DNA from: Klebsiella variicola
GTDB taxonomy: Bacteria; Pseudomonadota; Gammaproteobacteria; Enterobacterales; Enterobacteriaceae
Direction: 5' to 3'
NCBI RefSeq assembly: GCF_000828055.2
Contig: NZ_CP010523.2
Span: 2,790,001 to 2,854,000 of the forward strand
DNA: 64,000 bases
A model generated the notes under the pieces. It searched no databases. It was given only the letters and a program-made list of their open reading frames with translations, and was not told the origin of the DNA. The position numbers were made by a program, and so were the translations under genes. This document shows positions 45,373 to 55,161 of this stretch, in pieces. Each line of letters opens with the position of its first letter. Position 1 is the stretch's first letter.

Positions 45373-46836
45373 TTATTGCTCGGCAGCCCACGCGGCGACA
45401 GTGGCTTTGGCCCCCAGCCGCTGCAGCGCCAGATAGGCGCGGGTCACCGCCGAGACGAAACGGGGCTCCTGCGGCAACGCCAGGCCGAAGATCGCCTCAA
45501 TACCCAGCAGCGCTTTCACCCGCGCTTCACCCTCGGCGCTGGCCGCCACCGCCTGTTGGATAACCGGCAACAGCGGATCGCAAATCTCAATCGCCTGGCC
45601 GGCATCGTCAACGCCGCCGACATAGCGCATCCAGCCCGCCACACCGAGCGCCAGCAGCGTGAAATCTTGCTGGTGCGCCAGATGCCAGCGTACGGAGTCC
45701 AGCATGCGCTGCGGCAACTTCTGGCTGCCGTCCATGGCTATCTGCCAGGTACGGTGCTTCAGCGCCGGATTGCAGTAGCGGTCAATTAGCAGACTGGCAT
45801 AGCGCGGAAGATCCACCCCCTGCACTTTCAGCGTCGGCGCCTGTTCGTCCAGCATCAGCGCCAGCGCCGCGCGGCGGTAGTTGTCATCCTGCATACAGTC
45901 GTTGATGTGCTGATAACCGGCCAGATAGCCCAGGTACGCCAGGAACGAGTGGCTACCGTTGAGCATCCTCAGCTTCATCTCTTCAAAAGGCACTACATCG
46001 GCGACCAGTTCCGCTCCCGCTTTTTCCCACTGCGGACGGCCGGCAACAAAGTTATCCTCAATCACCCACTGACGGAAAGGTTCGCAGGCCACCCCGGCCG
46101 GGTCGCGCACGCCGGTCAGTTGCTCAATTTTATCGAGGGTTTCCGCGGTAACGGCCGGGACAATGCGGTCCACCATGGTCGATGGGAAGGTGACGTTCTG
46201 TTCAATCCAGGCCGCCAGCTCCGCGTCCAGCGCCCGGGCGTAGGCGCAGACAACATTGCGCATGACGTGACCGTTTTCCGGCATGTTGTCGCAGGACATC
46301 ACGGTAAAAGCCGGCAAGCCTGCCGCCCGACGGCGAGCCAGAGCCTCCACCACCACGCCCGGCGCCGATTTTGGCTGGTGTGGGTTGTGCAGATCGGCGA
46401 CGATCAGCGGGTGATCGAGCTGCAGCTCGCCGCTGGCCGGCGAATGACAATAACCTTTCTCGGTAATGGTCAGGGAGACAATGGCTACCTGTGGCTCACA
46501 CATCGCCGCCAGCACCGCGTCGAGGCCATCAACCTGGGCGTGCAGCGCCTGCTTCACCACCCCAACCACGCGTGCGGTCCAGGCGTCGGCGGACATTTCG
46601 GCCACAGTGTACAGCCGATCCTGCTGGCGGAGGTCGGCGATCTGCTGCTCGCCGCCGATGAGATTGACTTCGGTATAGCCCCAGTCGCTGCCATGTTCAC
46701 TGGCAAGAATATCGGCATATACCGCCTGATGGGCGCGGTGGAATGCGCCAAAACCAAGGTGCACGATACGGGGGATCAGCGCGCTGCGATCGTAGCCTGG
46801 CAGCATGGCGTTGGCGGTTAAAAGGGTGTTTTCCAT
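45373..46836 (-). CDS. ydfI: Mannitol-dehydrogenase-family oxidoreductase YdfI
   Basis: A 487-residue polyol/uronate NAD-dependent dehydrogenase (mannitol dehydrogenase/fructuronate reductase group). N-terminal Rossmann segment [20 protein letters not shown]; the catalytic centre is [20 protein letters not shown] with the Lys-Asn-His set, and [15 protein letters not shown] is the conserved middle region. It probably oxidises a hexonate or alditol imported by YdfJ. The start at 46836 removes 41 in-frame codons that lack a ribosome-binding site. The next gene upstream on the strand is ydfJ. Confidence 0.9.
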   Translation of the reverse strand: MENTLLTANAMLPGYDRSALIPRIVHLGFGAFHRAHQAVYADILASEHGSDWGYTEVNLIGGEQQIADLRQQDRLYTVAEMSADAWTARVVGVVKQALHAQVDGLDAVLAAMCEPQVAIVSLTITEKGYCHSPASGELQLDHPLIVADLHNPHQPKSAPGVVVEALARRRAAGLPAFTVMSCDNMPENGHVMRNVVCAYARALDAELAAWIEQNVTFPSTMVDRIVPAVTAETLDKIEQLTGVRDPAGVACEPFRQWVIEDNFVAGRPQWEKAGAELVADVVPFEEMKLRMLNGSHSFLAYLGYLAGYQHINDCMQDDNYRRAALALMLDEQAPTLKVQGVDLPRYASLLIDRYCNPALKHRTWQIAMDGSQKLPQRMLDSVRWHLAHQQDFTLLALGVAGWMRYVGGVDDAGQAIEICDPLLPVIQQAVAASAEGEARVKALLGIEAIFGLALPQEPRFVSAVTRAYLALQRLGAKATVAAWAAEQ

Positions 46837-46947
46837 GATGACTCTCGTTGTTATGTGTCTCATCAACCATTCTCGGGGAGAACTCTCGAGGAGAATGCCT
46901 TTGTGTCTCAACCATCGCACGCAATTGGTATAACATCTTTGATTTCT

Positions 46948-46966
46948 GTCAACTACCATACAAGAA
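46948..46966. repeat. 19-bp shared element, copy upstream of ydfI
   Basis: GTCAACTACCATACAAGAA, identical to the element at 48462-48480 except for one base. On the minus strand it contains TTGTATGGTA, and with TATACCAATT at 46925-46934 it forms a spaced inverted repeat like GntR (UxuR/RspR-type) operators. It is 112 bases upstream of the ydfI start. Confidence 0.7.
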
Positions 46967-47122
46967 GATATGGCCGGTTCGCTGTCGGGAGTGAACCGTC
47001 ACAAAATCATCGCTGATAGAATGGGAAACAGGCGCCGCGAGGAAATAAAAGAAGTCGACGAATGACACACCAGCCACGCGTCCCTGCGGGCCTGTCGCTT
47101 AACCGGGAGTCCGGTCTGGCAG

Positions 47123-48406
47123 TTAGTCGATACGGGTTTTAACGATAAAGAAGTAGCACAACGCCCCGGTGAAGGTCACGCCGGCGGCGATCACCAGCGC
47201 CAGATTAAAAGAATGAGTGGTATCCACCACCCACCCGGTGACGATCGGCGCAAAGGAGGCAAACACAAAGCTGCCAAAGTTCTGGATCGCTGCCACCGAA
47301 GCCACTTTATGCTCTGCCACCAATACCTGCACCAGCCCCCAGGCCGACGTCCCGGCAAAATGGACGCAAAACAGCGCCATGGAGATAAAAGCCACCGCCT
47401 GGGTCGGCGTGGAGGATTGCACCACCAGCAGGGTGCCCAGGGCCGACAGCACCAGACCGATCACGATCGCCGTTTTCCGGGTTTTCGCCAGATCGTAACC
47501 TCTGCGCGCCAGGGCATCGACCACCAGGCCATTGACCCACATCCCCACCGCCGCCGCAAGGAACGGGATCGCCGCCACCCAGCCGGTACGGGCCAGGCTT
47601 AATCCCTGCTGTGCCTGCAAATAGCCGGGCAACCAGGCGATATACAGCCAGCCGGTGTAGTTCACACCGGAAAAGCCCAGAATCATCCCCCAGGTGGTGC
47701 GCCGTTTAAACAGAGCCAGCCATTCGCTAAATTTCAGCGCCGGGCGGGCCACCTCCTCGCTGGCCAGATACTGCTGCTCCTCTTCCTGAAGGGTGAAGTG
47801 CCGGCGATTTCGGTAGCCCACATACCAGCACAGACCGACCACGATACCGGCTAAGCCAATCACCACAAACATCGTTCGCCAGCCCCAGGCCAGTTGCATA
47901 ATAACCAGAGCCGGTGGCGCAATGGCCTGCCCCAGCACCGTCGAGGAGTTAAATATCCCCACCGCCGTACCGCGCTCTCTTTGCGCATACCAGTCATTGA
48001 TTGATTTCACACCGGCGGGCATAAATGGCGCTTCACCAATCCCGAGGCCAATGCGCAGCAGAATAAAATGCGAGAACGAATTGACCATCCCGGTCAGGGC
48101 CTGCATTGCGGACCAGAAAATCAGTCCGGCGCCGAGCACAATGCGCGGTCCAACGCGATCCAGCAATATTCCCGACGGCAATTGTGCGAAGCCGTAGGAG
48201 AGCGAAAAGGCGGAGAGCAGCACCCCAAACTCGGTGGCGCTGAGTCCCAGGTCGGCGCGTATCGCCTCCCCGGCGACGCTCAGCGAAGAGCGGTCAAGAA
48301 AGTTGACGATACCGGCGATAAACAGCAGCGTCAGGGTGATCTTCTGCACCCGACGGATACGCAGCGGCGTCGCCCCCGTCCGGGCGGCAAGTGTCTCGAT
48401 AGCCAT
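47123..48406 (-). CDS. ydfJ: MFS transporter YdfJ
   Basis: A 427-residue major facilitator of the anion:cation symporter group (glucarate/galactonate-like), 12 helices. The first conserved loop is GILLDRVGPRIVLGAG, and GLGIGEAPFMPAGVKSINDW with RERGTAVGIFNSSTVLG are hallmark motifs of hexuronate/sugar-acid symporters. With ydfI it forms a likely uptake-oxidation pair for a sugar acid. E. coli K-12 ydfJ is interrupted by a prophage, while here the gene looks whole. Confidence 0.88.
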   Translation of the reverse strand: MAIETLAARTGATPLRIRRVQKITLTLLFIAGIVNFLDRSSLSVAGEAIRADLGLSATEFGVLLSAFSLSYGFAQLPSGILLDRVGPRIVLGAGLIFWSAMQALTGMVNSFSHFILLRIGLGIGEAPFMPAGVKSINDWYAQRERGTAVGIFNSSTVLGQAIAPPALVIMQLAWGWRTMFVVIGLAGIVVGLCWYVGYRNRRHFTLQEEEQQYLASEEVARPALKFSEWLALFKRRTTWGMILGFSGVNYTGWLYIAWLPGYLQAQQGLSLARTGWVAAIPFLAAAVGMWVNGLVVDALARRGYDLAKTRKTAIVIGLVLSALGTLLVVQSSTPTQAVAFISMALFCVHFAGTSAWGLVQVLVAEHKVASVAAIQNFGSFVFASFAPIVTGWVVDTTHSFNLALVIAAGVTFTGALCYFFIVKTRID

Positions 48407-48461
48407 CGTTGTTCCTTACAGAGTCATAACAAAAGAGAATGTCTGATAAGTAAGGCAACAG

Positions 48462-48480
48462 GTCGACTACCATACAAGAA
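48462..48480. repeat. 19-bp shared element, copy upstream of ydfJ
   Basis: GTCGACTACCATACAAGAA, 56 bases upstream of the ydfJ start, in the same orientation relative to the gene as the copy upstream of ydfI. Candidate operator of a common regulator, most likely RspR. Confidence 0.7.
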
Positions 48481-48520
48481 TTAAGGTTTAAAAAAGTGGC
48501 AGCGATCACACAAGGCGAGC

Positions 48521-48847
48521 TCAGGCCCGCCCCCAGCCCGCTACGATGATCAGCATGCCGCACAGGGCGATGATCGCCCCGGCCCAGTCGTAATGGCTGA
48601 GCTTGACGCCATCCACGACCCGCAGCCAGAGTAAGGCGGTACAGACGTACACCCCACCGTAGGCGGCATAGACCCGCCCGCTGGCGGCAGGATGGAGCGT
48701 CAGGAGCCAGACGAACAGCGCCAGCGCCAGGCCGGTGGGGATCAACAGCAGCGGCGTGGCCCCGCGCTTTAACCATAGCCACGGCAGATAGCAGCCGATG
48801 ATTTCGCACAGGGCGGTGGCAAAGAACAGGAGCGTTGTTTTGAGCAT
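48521..48847 (-). CDS. ynfA: YnfA family small membrane protein
   Basis: 108 residues, four membrane spans, the UPF0060/YnfA family related to small multidrug-resistance transporters. Motifs: [19 protein letters not shown] at the N-terminus, with the conserved Glu in the first helix, and [20 protein letters not shown] then [19 protein letters not shown]. Export of toxic cations is reported for some relatives, not proven here. It is divergent from ynfB as in E. coli. Confidence 0.92.
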   Translation of the reverse strand: MLKTTLLFFATALCEIIGCYLPWLWLKRGATPLLLIPTGLALALFVWLLTLHPAASGRVYAAYGGVYVCTALLWLRVVDGVKLSHYDWAGAIIALCGMLIIVAGWGRA

Positions 48848-48991
48848 TAAAAGATTCGTAAATGAGACAAAGCGTTGAACTATTCTACGCGATAATAGCC
48901 CTTTCCCTAGGCTGTTTTGTCGGCTATGCCCGGCAAAAGAGCTGTAGTAAACTTAACCTGAGGGTTAACCCATCACTTAAAGGAAATCGTG

Positions 48992-49333
48992 ATGAACATG
49001 ACACTGAACAAACGCTGGTGCCTGACCGCCATTCTGGCGTTGAGCGCCGTGGTCTATACCTCCAGCTCCTTCGCCGCCACCGACCGGCTGGTGATTGAAT
49101 CTGGCGACAGCGCGCAAAGCCGTCAGCAGGCGTCGATGGAAAAAGAGCAATGGAACGACACCCGCAGCCTGCGCCAGAAGGTCAATAAGCGGGCGGAAAA
49201 AGAGTGGGACAAAACCGATGTCGCCTTCGACGCGCAGGATAACTGCCAGAAGAGCGCCAACGTCAATGCCTACTGGGAGCCGAACACTCTGCGCTGCCTT
49301 GACCGCCGCACCGGCCGGGCAATCAATCCCTGA
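48992..49333 (+). CDS. ynfB: YnfB, secreted UPF0482 protein
   Basis: 113 residues from the ATG at 48992 (AAAGGAAA upstream; a GTG one codon earlier is also possible). Signal peptide [20 protein letters not shown] then SSFAA, cleaved after about residue 26. The mature part is highly polar ([20 protein letters not shown]) with two Cys (DNCQKS and LRCLDR) that may form a disulfide. A periplasmic protein of unknown function, conserved next to ynfA and speG. Confidence 0.9.
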   Translation: MNMTLNKRWCLTAILALSAVVYTSSSFAATDRLVIESGDSAQSRQQASMEKEQWNDTRSLRQKVNKRAEKEWDKTDVAFDAQDNCQKSANVNAYWEPNTLRCLDRRTGRAINP

Positions 49334-49352
49334 TCCGCTTCCTGTCAACGCT

Positions 49353-49375
49353 GGCGCCTGCGGGCGCCGCCTTTC
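49353..49375 (+). terminator. Terminator after ynfB
   Basis: Stem GGCGCC / GGCGCC, loop TGCG, followed by GCCTTTC. A moderate terminator before speG. Confidence 0.6.
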
Positions 49376-49411
49376 ATAACGCGCTGTTCAGCTTTAACCA
49401 CAGGATTACCC

Positions 49412-49972
49412 ATGACCGACGCGCTACACGTCAAACTCCGCCCCCTAGAACGGGAAGATTTGCGCTTTGTCCACCAGCTCGATAACAACGCCAGCGTCAT
49501 GCGCTACTGGTTTGAAGAGCCGTACGAGGCCTTCGTTGAGCTCTCCGATCTGTACGACAAACATATCCACGATCAAAGCGAGCGTCGCTTTGTCATCGAA
49601 TGCAATGGCGATAAAGCCGGGCTGGTAGAGCTGGTTGAAATCAACCATGTTCATCGGCGGGCCGAGTTCCAGATCATTATCTCACCGGACTTCCAGGGAA
49701 AAGGCCTTGCCACTCGCGCGGCGCGGCTGGCCATGGACTACGGTTTTACGGTTCTTAATCTGTATAAGCTGTATTTGATTGTCGATAAAGAGAATGAAAA
49801 AGCGATCCATATTTACCGCAAGCTTGGCTTTATCGTCGAGGGTGAACTCATCCATGAGTTTTTCATTAACGGCGAGTACCGCAACACCATTCGCATGTGT
49901 CTGTTCCAGCACCAGTATCTGGCCGAACACAAAATCCCAGGACCGGCCCTGCTGAAGCCGACGGCTCAGTAA
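49412..49972 (+). CDS. speG: Spermidine N1-acetyltransferase SpeG
   Basis: Acetylates spermidine (and spermine) to relieve polyamine toxicity. A GNAT enzyme of 186 residues, the E. coli length. The acceptor site region is [20 protein letters not shown]; acetyl-CoA motif A is [20 protein letters not shown]; the C-terminal [20 protein letters not shown] is typical. Its stop overlaps the convergent ynfC stop by seven bases. Confidence 0.95.
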   Translation: MTDALHVKLRPLEREDLRFVHQLDNNASVMRYWFEEPYEAFVELSDLYDKHIHDQSERRFVIECNGDKAGLVELVEINHVHRRAEFQIIISPDFQGKGLATRAARLAMDYGFTVLNLYKLYLIVDKENEKAIHIYRKLGFIVEGELIHEFFINGEYRNTIRMCLFQHQYLAEHKIPGPALLKPTAQ

Positions 49973-50676
49973 TAATCAATGCGGTTCTTGATGGTGTAAT
50001 GGCGTGTCAGCGGCGGCTGCACGCTTTCATCAATCACCTGCAGCTCACAGCTCAGCGGATTGTCGTGGCGATCGTAGTCGCAGGTCTGGCGTACCGTGCC
50101 CAGCGTGCGTTCGTTGAAGGTGCTGATGGCGGTATAGTCCATTTTCTTGCGCGGATCTTTCGACGGCGTGGAAGCGACGGTAAATTGCTCTTCTTTGGCG
50201 GTGGTGGTTTTTCCCAGCGGATAGCCATCGCTGTCATAGCGGTAGGTGGCGGTGGTCTCTTTGCCGCGGGCGCGAATAATAAAACCGTTATCATCCGTCT
50301 CCCAGCTCACCCCCGTGGCGGGCATCTCTGCCAGCTGACACTTGCCCTGCAGGCGCAGTCGCTTCTCGTGGGTGCGCCCATCGACGTAATAGTTGGCATC
50401 CAGCAGCAGCGTGGCGCCGGTATTGTTCTCCACATCTTCCAGGGTCAGCAGATCGAAACATCCCTCTTTTGACAGCTGAGCGCTCACCTTCTTGACCACC
50501 ACATCGTGTTCATCCAATAGCGTCTGGCTAAAATCTTTCACCGGCCCGCGCAGCGGATCGAACTCAAACTCATTGGAAAAACTCGCCATCTCCGGGGTGA
50601 AGGCTTCCGGGGCGCTTTGGCGGTCGCACGCCGTCAGCAGCAGCGCTGCCGGGATCAGCCAATACAATCTTTTCAC
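49966..50676 (-). CDS. ynfC: YnfC family lipoprotein
   Basis: A 236-residue lipoprotein: signal peptide [17 protein letters not shown] with lipobox LTAC and lipidated Cys17, followed by DRQSAPEAF. The Asp at +2 predicts retention in the inner membrane. The rest ([38 protein letters not shown]) resembles YD-repeat-like beta structure. Conserved after speG in enterobacteria; function unknown. Confidence 0.9.
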   Translation of the reverse strand: MKRLYWLIPAALLLTACDRQSAPEAFTPEMASFSNEFEFDPLRGPVKDFSQTLLDEHDVVVKKVSAQLSKEGCFDLLTLEDVENNTGATLLLDANYYVDGRTHEKRLRLQGKCQLAEMPATGVSWETDDNGFIIRARGKETTATYRYDSDGYPLGKTTTAKEEQFTVASTPSKDPRKKMDYTAISTFNERTLGTVRQTCDYDRHDNPLSCELQVIDESVQPPLTRHYTIKNRIDYY

Positions 50677-50777
50677 AGGCGATTCCTTTTGTGTACATCA
50701 GATCATATTAGCAAATACAATTGTTTACACCAGTTCTGCTATGCTTAATTCTGGATAACATCGATAAGGAGTGTAAG

Positions 50778-51047
50778 ATGAAACTATCCCTCTGGACAGG
50801 CGCTGCGCTACTGCTGTGCTCCACGGCCGTGCTGGCGGCCCCCGACTCTTGTGAACGGGTCAAAAGCGACATCCAGCAGAAGATCATCAACAATGGCGTA
50901 CCGGAAACCGCCTTCAGCCTGGCCATTGTGCCAAACGATCAGGCAGACCAGCCCGGGGTTCAGGTGGTCGGTCATTGCGCCAATGACACCTTCAAAATCA
51001 CCTATACGCGTAACAGCGACAGTCCCGCCGAAAACGACGCTCAGTAA
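50778..51047 (+). CDS. ynfD: YnfD, DUF1161 periplasmic protein
   Basis: 89 residues from an ATG with AAGGAG upstream. Signal peptide MKLSLWTGAALLLCSTAVLA, mature start APDSCERVKSDIQQKI. Two mature Cys (DSCERV and VGHCAND) fit the DUF1161 disulfide. Small secreted protein of unknown role, in the E. coli position between ynfC and ynfE. Confidence 0.9.
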   Translation: MKLSLWTGAALLLCSTAVLAAPDSCERVKSDIQQKIINNGVPETAFSLAIVPNDQADQPGVQVVGHCANDTFKITYTRNSDSPAENDAQ

Positions 51048-51069
51048 GCCCACTTCGGTTTCAAATGAA

Positions 51070-51104
51070 AGATCTTATCCCTGCATTGACCAGGGATAAG
51101 ATCT
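51070..51104. repeat. 14-bp inverted repeat upstream of ynfE
   Basis: Perfect arms AGATCTTATCCCTG / CAGGGATAAGATCT with a 7-base loop, 94 bases before the ynfE start and 22 after ynfD. No T-tract follows on the plus strand. It could terminate ynfD transcription or be a protein-binding site at the ynfE promoter. The loop holds TTGAC, a poor FNR half-site. Confidence 0.7.
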
Positions 51105-51197
51105 GCTGGCTACCCATAACGTATTATCGCTCACCCCTGCGTCTGTTAATGACGTGGCGGCCCTTCTCCGCACAGCATAACTATCATGGAGTGAGCA

Positions 51198-53633
51198 ATG
51201 TCGAATCAGGAATCCCCCGGCGGCGTCTCCCGACGCGCGCTACTCAAATCCACAGCCCTCAGCTCTCTGGCGCTGGCCGCCGGCGGGCTTACCCTGCCCT
51301 TTACACTGCGCAGCGCCGCGGCAGCAGTACAACAGGCTACCGGCGACAACACCCGCATTGTCTGGGGCGCCTGTTCGGTCAACTGCGGTAGCCGCTGCGC
51401 CCTGCGGCTGCACGTGCGGGATGATGAAGTGGTTTACGTCGAAACGGATAATACCGGCGACGACCGCTACGGCGACCACCAGGTCCGCGCCTGCCTGCGC
51501 GGGCGCTCTATTCGTCGGCGCATCAATCATCCGGATCGCCTTAACTATCCCATGAAGCGCATCGGCAAGCGCGGGGAAGGCAAATTTGAACGCATCAGCT
51601 GGCAGGAGGCGCTGGATATCCTCGCTGACCGTCTGAAAAGCACCGTTGCCCAGTATGGCAATGAAGCCGTGTACATTAACTACTCTTCGGGGATCGTCGG
51701 CGGCAACATCACCCGTTCGTCGCCTTCAGCGTCGCCGGTAGCGCGGCTGATGAACTGCTACGGCGGCTCGCTTAACCAGTACGGTACCTACAGCACCGCA
51801 CAGATTGCCTGCGCGATGCCCTATACCTACGGCAGCAACGACGGCAACAGTACTTCGGATATTGAAAACAGCAAGCTGGTGGTGATGTTCGGCAATAACC
51901 CAGCGGAAACCCGGATGAGTGGCGGCGGCATTACCTGGTATCTGGAGCAGGCTCGCGAGCGCTCTAACGCGCGGATGATCGTTATCGACCCGCGCTACAC
52001 CGATACCGCCGCCGGTCGGGAAGATGAGTGGATCCCTATTCGTCCCGGCACAGACGCCGCGCTGGTCGCCGGTATCGCCTGGGTGCTGATAAACGAGGAT
52101 CTCGTCGACCAGCCATTCCTCGACAAATACTGCGTTGGCTACGATGAGAAAACGCTGCCGGTCGGGGCACCGGCAAACGGCCACTACAAAGCGTATATTC
52201 TTGGCGAGGGTGACGACGGCGTCGCCAAAACGCCGCAGTGGGCCTCGCGTATTACCGGCATCCCCGCCGATCGCATCATTAAGCTGGCGCGCGAAATCGG
52301 CATGAGTAAACCGGCTTATATTTGCCAGGGCTGGGGACCGCAGCGCCAGGCCAACGGCGAACTCTCCGCCCGCGCGATCGCCATGCTGCCGATCTTAACC
52401 GGCAACGTGGGCATCAACGGCGGCAACAGCGGCGCCCGCGAATCAACCTACACCATCACTATCGAACGTCTGCCGGTGCTGGAAAATCCGGTGAAGACCG
52501 CCATCTCCTGCTTCACCTGGACCGACGCCATCGCTCGAGGCCCGGAGATGACCGCCACCCGCGACGGCGTGCGCGGCAAAGAGAAGCTGGATGTGCCGAT
52601 CAAGTTCCTGTGGAACTACGCGGGCAACACCATCATCAACCAGCACTCCGACATCAATAAGACCCACGAGATCCTGCAGGACGAAAGCAAGTGCGAGACC
52701 ATTGTGGTTATCGACAACTTTATGACCTCGTCGGCGAAATACGCCGACCTGCTGCTGCCCGATCTGATGACCGTTGAGCAGGAAGATATTATTCCCAACG
52801 ACTACGCCGGCAATATGGGCTATCTCATTTTTATCCAGCCTGCTACCTCGGCGAAGTTCGAACGCAAACCGATTTACTGGATCTTAAGTGAAGTGGCGAA
52901 ACGGCTCGGCGACGACGTGCATCAACGTTTTACCGAGGGGCGCACGCAGGCGCAGTGGCTGCAGCATCTGTATGCCAAAATGATGGCGAAAGACCCCGCG
53001 CTACCTGGCTACGACGACCTGAAACAGATGGGCATCTACAAGCGTAAAGATCCGAACGGCCACTTCGTCGCCTATCGCGACTTCCGCCGCGATCCTGAAG
53101 CGCATCCGCTCAAAACCCCGTCCGGAAAAATTGAAATCTACTCCAGCCGGCTCGCCGAGATTGCCGCCCACTGGCAGCTGGAGAAAGACGAAGTTATCAG
53201 CCCGCTACCGGTCTACGCCTCCACATTTGAAGGCTGGGACGATCCGCTGCGCAGCCAGTATCCGCTGCAGCTGTTTGGTTTCCACTATAAAGCGCGCACC
53301 CACTCCAGCTACGGCAACGTCGATGTATTACAAGCGGCCTGTCGCCAGGAAGTGTGGCTCAATCCGCTTGACGCGGAAAAACGCGGGATTAAAAACGGCG
53401 ATATGGTGCGCGTCTTTAATCAGCGCGGCGAAGTCCGTCTTCCGGCGAAAGTGACGCCACGCATCATGCCGGGCGTGTCGGCGATGGGCCAGGGCGCCTG
53501 GCACGACGCGAATATGGCCGGAGACCGGATCGACCATGGCGCCTGCATGAATACGCTGACCACCCACCGCCCATCGCCGCTGGCGAAGGGGAATCCACAG
53601 CATACCAACCTGGTCGACATCGAAAAGGTTTAA
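51198..53633 (+). CDS. ynfE: DMSO reductase-family catalytic subunit YnfE
   Basis: An 811-residue molybdenum enzyme (bis-MGD), anaerobic reductase of DMSO/N-oxide/selenate-like substrates. The Tat signal is SRRALLK (11-17), then a hydrophobic stretch to AAAAVQQ. [4Fe-4S] ligands: CSVNC-GSRC (59, 63, 67) and Cys99 in QVRACLRGRS. The molybdopterin region includes SSGIVGGNITRSSPSASPVA, where a Ser is the expected Mo ligand, and VVMFGNNPAETRMSGGG. It resembles E. coli YnfE more than YnfF or DmsA; the second catalytic paralogue ynfF is missing. First gene of ynfEGH-dmsD. Confidence 0.92.
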   Translation: MSNQESPGGVSRRALLKSTALSSLALAAGGLTLPFTLRSAAAAVQQATGDNTRIVWGACSVNCGSRCALRLHVRDDEVVYVETDNTGDDRYGDHQVRACLRGRSIRRRINHPDRLNYPMKRIGKRGEGKFERISWQEALDILADRLKSTVAQYGNEAVYINYSSGIVGGNITRSSPSASPVARLMNCYGGSLNQYGTYSTAQIACAMPYTYGSNDGNSTSDIENSKLVVMFGNNPAETRMSGGGITWYLEQARERSNARMIVIDPRYTDTAAGREDEWIPIRPGTDAALVAGIAWVLINEDLVDQPFLDKYCVGYDEKTLPVGAPANGHYKAYILGEGDDGVAKTPQWASRITGIPADRIIKLAREIGMSKPAYICQGWGPQRQANGELSARAIAMLPILTGNVGINGGNSGARESTYTITIERLPVLENPVKTAISCFTWTDAIARGPEMTATRDGVRGKEKLDVPIKFLWNYAGNTIINQHSDINKTHEILQDESKCETIVVIDNFMTSSAKYADLLLPDLMTVEQEDIIPNDYAGNMGYLIFIQPATSAKFERKPIYWILSEVAKRLGDDVHQRFTEGRTQAQWLQHLYAKMMAKDPALPGYDDLKQMGIYKRKDPNGHFVAYRDFRRDPEAHPLKTPSGKIEIYSSRLAEIAAHWQLEKDEVISPLPVYASTFEGWDDPLRSQYPLQLFGFHYKARTHSSYGNVDVLQAACRQEVWLNPLDAEKRGIKNGDMVRVFNQRGEVRLPAKVTPRIMPGVSAMGQGAWHDANMAGDRIDHGACMNTLTTHRPSPLAKGNPQHTNLVDIEKV

Positions 53634-53643
53634 GGAGTAAACC

Positions 53644-54261
53644 ATGAGCACGCAATATGGATTCTTTATCGATTCCGCTCGCTGTACCGGGTGTAAAACC
53701 TGCGAACTGGCCTGTAAGGACTACAAGAATCTCACCCCGGAGGTCAGCTTCCGCCGCATCTATGAGTATGCCGGCGGCGACTGGCAGGAGGACAACGGCG
53801 TCTGGCAGCAGAATGTGTTCGCCTACTACCTCTCCATCGCCTGTAACCACTGCGAAGATCCGGCCTGCACCAAGGTCTGCCCAAGTGGGGCGATGCACAA
53901 GCGCGACGATGGTTTTGTGGTGGTCAACGAAGCGGTGTGCATTGGCTGCCGCTACTGCCATATGGCCTGCCCGTACGGCGCCCCGCAGTACAACGCCGAC
54001 AAAGGCCACATGACCAAGTGCGACGGCTGTCACGAGCGCGTCGCCGAGGGGAAAAAGCCGATCTGCGTCGAGTCCTGCCCGCTGCGCGCGCTCGATTTCG
54101 GGCCGATTGCCGAGCTGCGCGCCAAGCACGGCCAGCTGGCCGCAGTGGCCCCGCTGCCGTCGGCGCACTTTACCAGGCCGAGTATCGTGATCAAACCTAA
54201 CGCCAATGCCCGTCCGTGTGGCGATACCACCGGTTATCTGGCAAATCCAAAGGAGGTGTGA
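53644..54261 (+). CDS. ynfG: Iron-sulfur subunit YnfG (DmsB-like)
   Basis: 205 residues carrying four [4Fe-4S] clusters that pass electrons from the membrane anchor to YnfE. Cysteine groups: CTGCKTCELAC, CNHCEDPACTKVCP, CIGCRYCHMACPYG and CDGCHERV with CVESCP. All sixteen ligands are present. No signal peptide; it should be exported with YnfE by the Tat system. It starts 10 bases after ynfE, behind AAGGAG. Confidence 0.95.
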   Translation: MSTQYGFFIDSARCTGCKTCELACKDYKNLTPEVSFRRIYEYAGGDWQEDNGVWQQNVFAYYLSIACNHCEDPACTKVCPSGAMHKRDDGFVVVNEAVCIGCRYCHMACPYGAPQYNADKGHMTKCDGCHERVAEGKKPICVESCPLRALDFGPIAELRAKHGQLAAVAPLPSAHFTRPSIVIKPNANARPCGDTTGYLANPKEV

Positions 54262-54262
54262 G

Positions 54263-55120
54263 ATGGGAAGCGGATGGCATGAATGGCCGCTGGTGCTGTT
54301 TACGGTACTGGGGCAATGCGTGGTCGGCGCGACCCTCGTCAGCGGGCTGGGCTGGCTATCGCTGACAGACCAGCGCGAAGCGCAGCAGCGGCTGGTGCGC
54401 AGCATGTTTTTTATCTGGCTGCTGATGGGTATTGGTTTTCTGGCTTCGGTGATGCATCTCGGTTCGCCGCTGCGCGCGTTTAACTCGCTGAACCGCGTCG
54501 GCGCCTCGGCGCTGAGCAATGAAATCGCCAGCGGCGCCTTGTTCTTCGCCGTGGGAGGATTCTGGTGGCTGCTGGCGGTAGTGGGCAAAATGCCAGCGGC
54601 GCTGGGTAAAGTCTGGCTGGTGATCGCCATGCTGTTGGGGCTGCTGTTTGTTCTGGCGATGACCCGGGTTTACCAAATCGATACCGTGCCAACATGGTAC
54701 AATGGCTACACTACCAGCGCGTTCTTCCTGACGGTGCTCCTCAGCGGGCCGCTGTTCGCCGCCCTGCTGCTGCGGCTGGCGAAAGTCGACTTTAACGGCT
54801 GGTTTTTTGCCGGACTCAGCGTGGCCGCGCTGGCGATCGGCGCCGCCGTTATCATCATGCAAAGCGCCGGACTCAGTACCATTCACAGTTCAGTCCAGCA
54901 GGCAGCCACCCTGCTGCCAGATTACGGCACACTCCAGGCGTTACGCCTGATACTGCTGGCTCTCGGTCTTGGCTGCTGGTTGTGTCCGCTGATCCGCCGC
55001 CAACCGCCGCGCGCTACGGCGCTGCTGATCGGCCTGCTGCTGGTCTTGATCGCGGAATGTATTGGTCGCGGCCTGTTTTATGGTCTGCATATGACCGTCG
55101 GTATGGCGGTTGCCGGTTAA
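54263..55120 (+). CDS. ynfH: Membrane anchor subunit YnfH (DmsC-like)
   Basis: 285 residues, eight predicted helices, anchors the reductase to the membrane and oxidises menaquinol. Family marks: MGSGWHEWPLVLFTVLGQCV, then HLGSPLRAFNSLNRVGASAL followed by SNEIASGALFF, and RVYQIDTVPTWYNGYTT. The start at 54263 overlaps the usual AGGAGGTG region at the end of ynfG (one base between genes), so the pair is coupled. Confidence 0.94.
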   Translation: MGSGWHEWPLVLFTVLGQCVVGATLVSGLGWLSLTDQREAQQRLVRSMFFIWLLMGIGFLASVMHLGSPLRAFNSLNRVGASALSNEIASGALFFAVGGFWWLLAVVGKMPAALGKVWLVIAMLLGLLFVLAMTRVYQIDTVPTWYNGYTTSAFFLTVLLSGPLFAALLLRLAKVDFNGWFFAGLSVAALAIGAAVIIMQSAGLSTIHSSVQQAATLLPDYGTLQALRLILLALGLGCWLCPLIRRQPPRATALLIGLLLVLIAECIGRGLFYGLHMTVGMAVAG

Positions 55121-55161
55121 TGAGACGGCGCGCTGGCGCGCGCCGCAGAAAGGAATAAGTA

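Noticed and set aside
51087..51100. FNR-like site TTGACCAGGGATAA before ynfE
   Set aside because: Only one half resembles TTGAT and the other half does not match; it lies within the inverted repeat.
53464..54630. 388-codon minus-strand open frame
   Set aside because: Antisense to ynfE, ynfG and ynfH; not protein-like.
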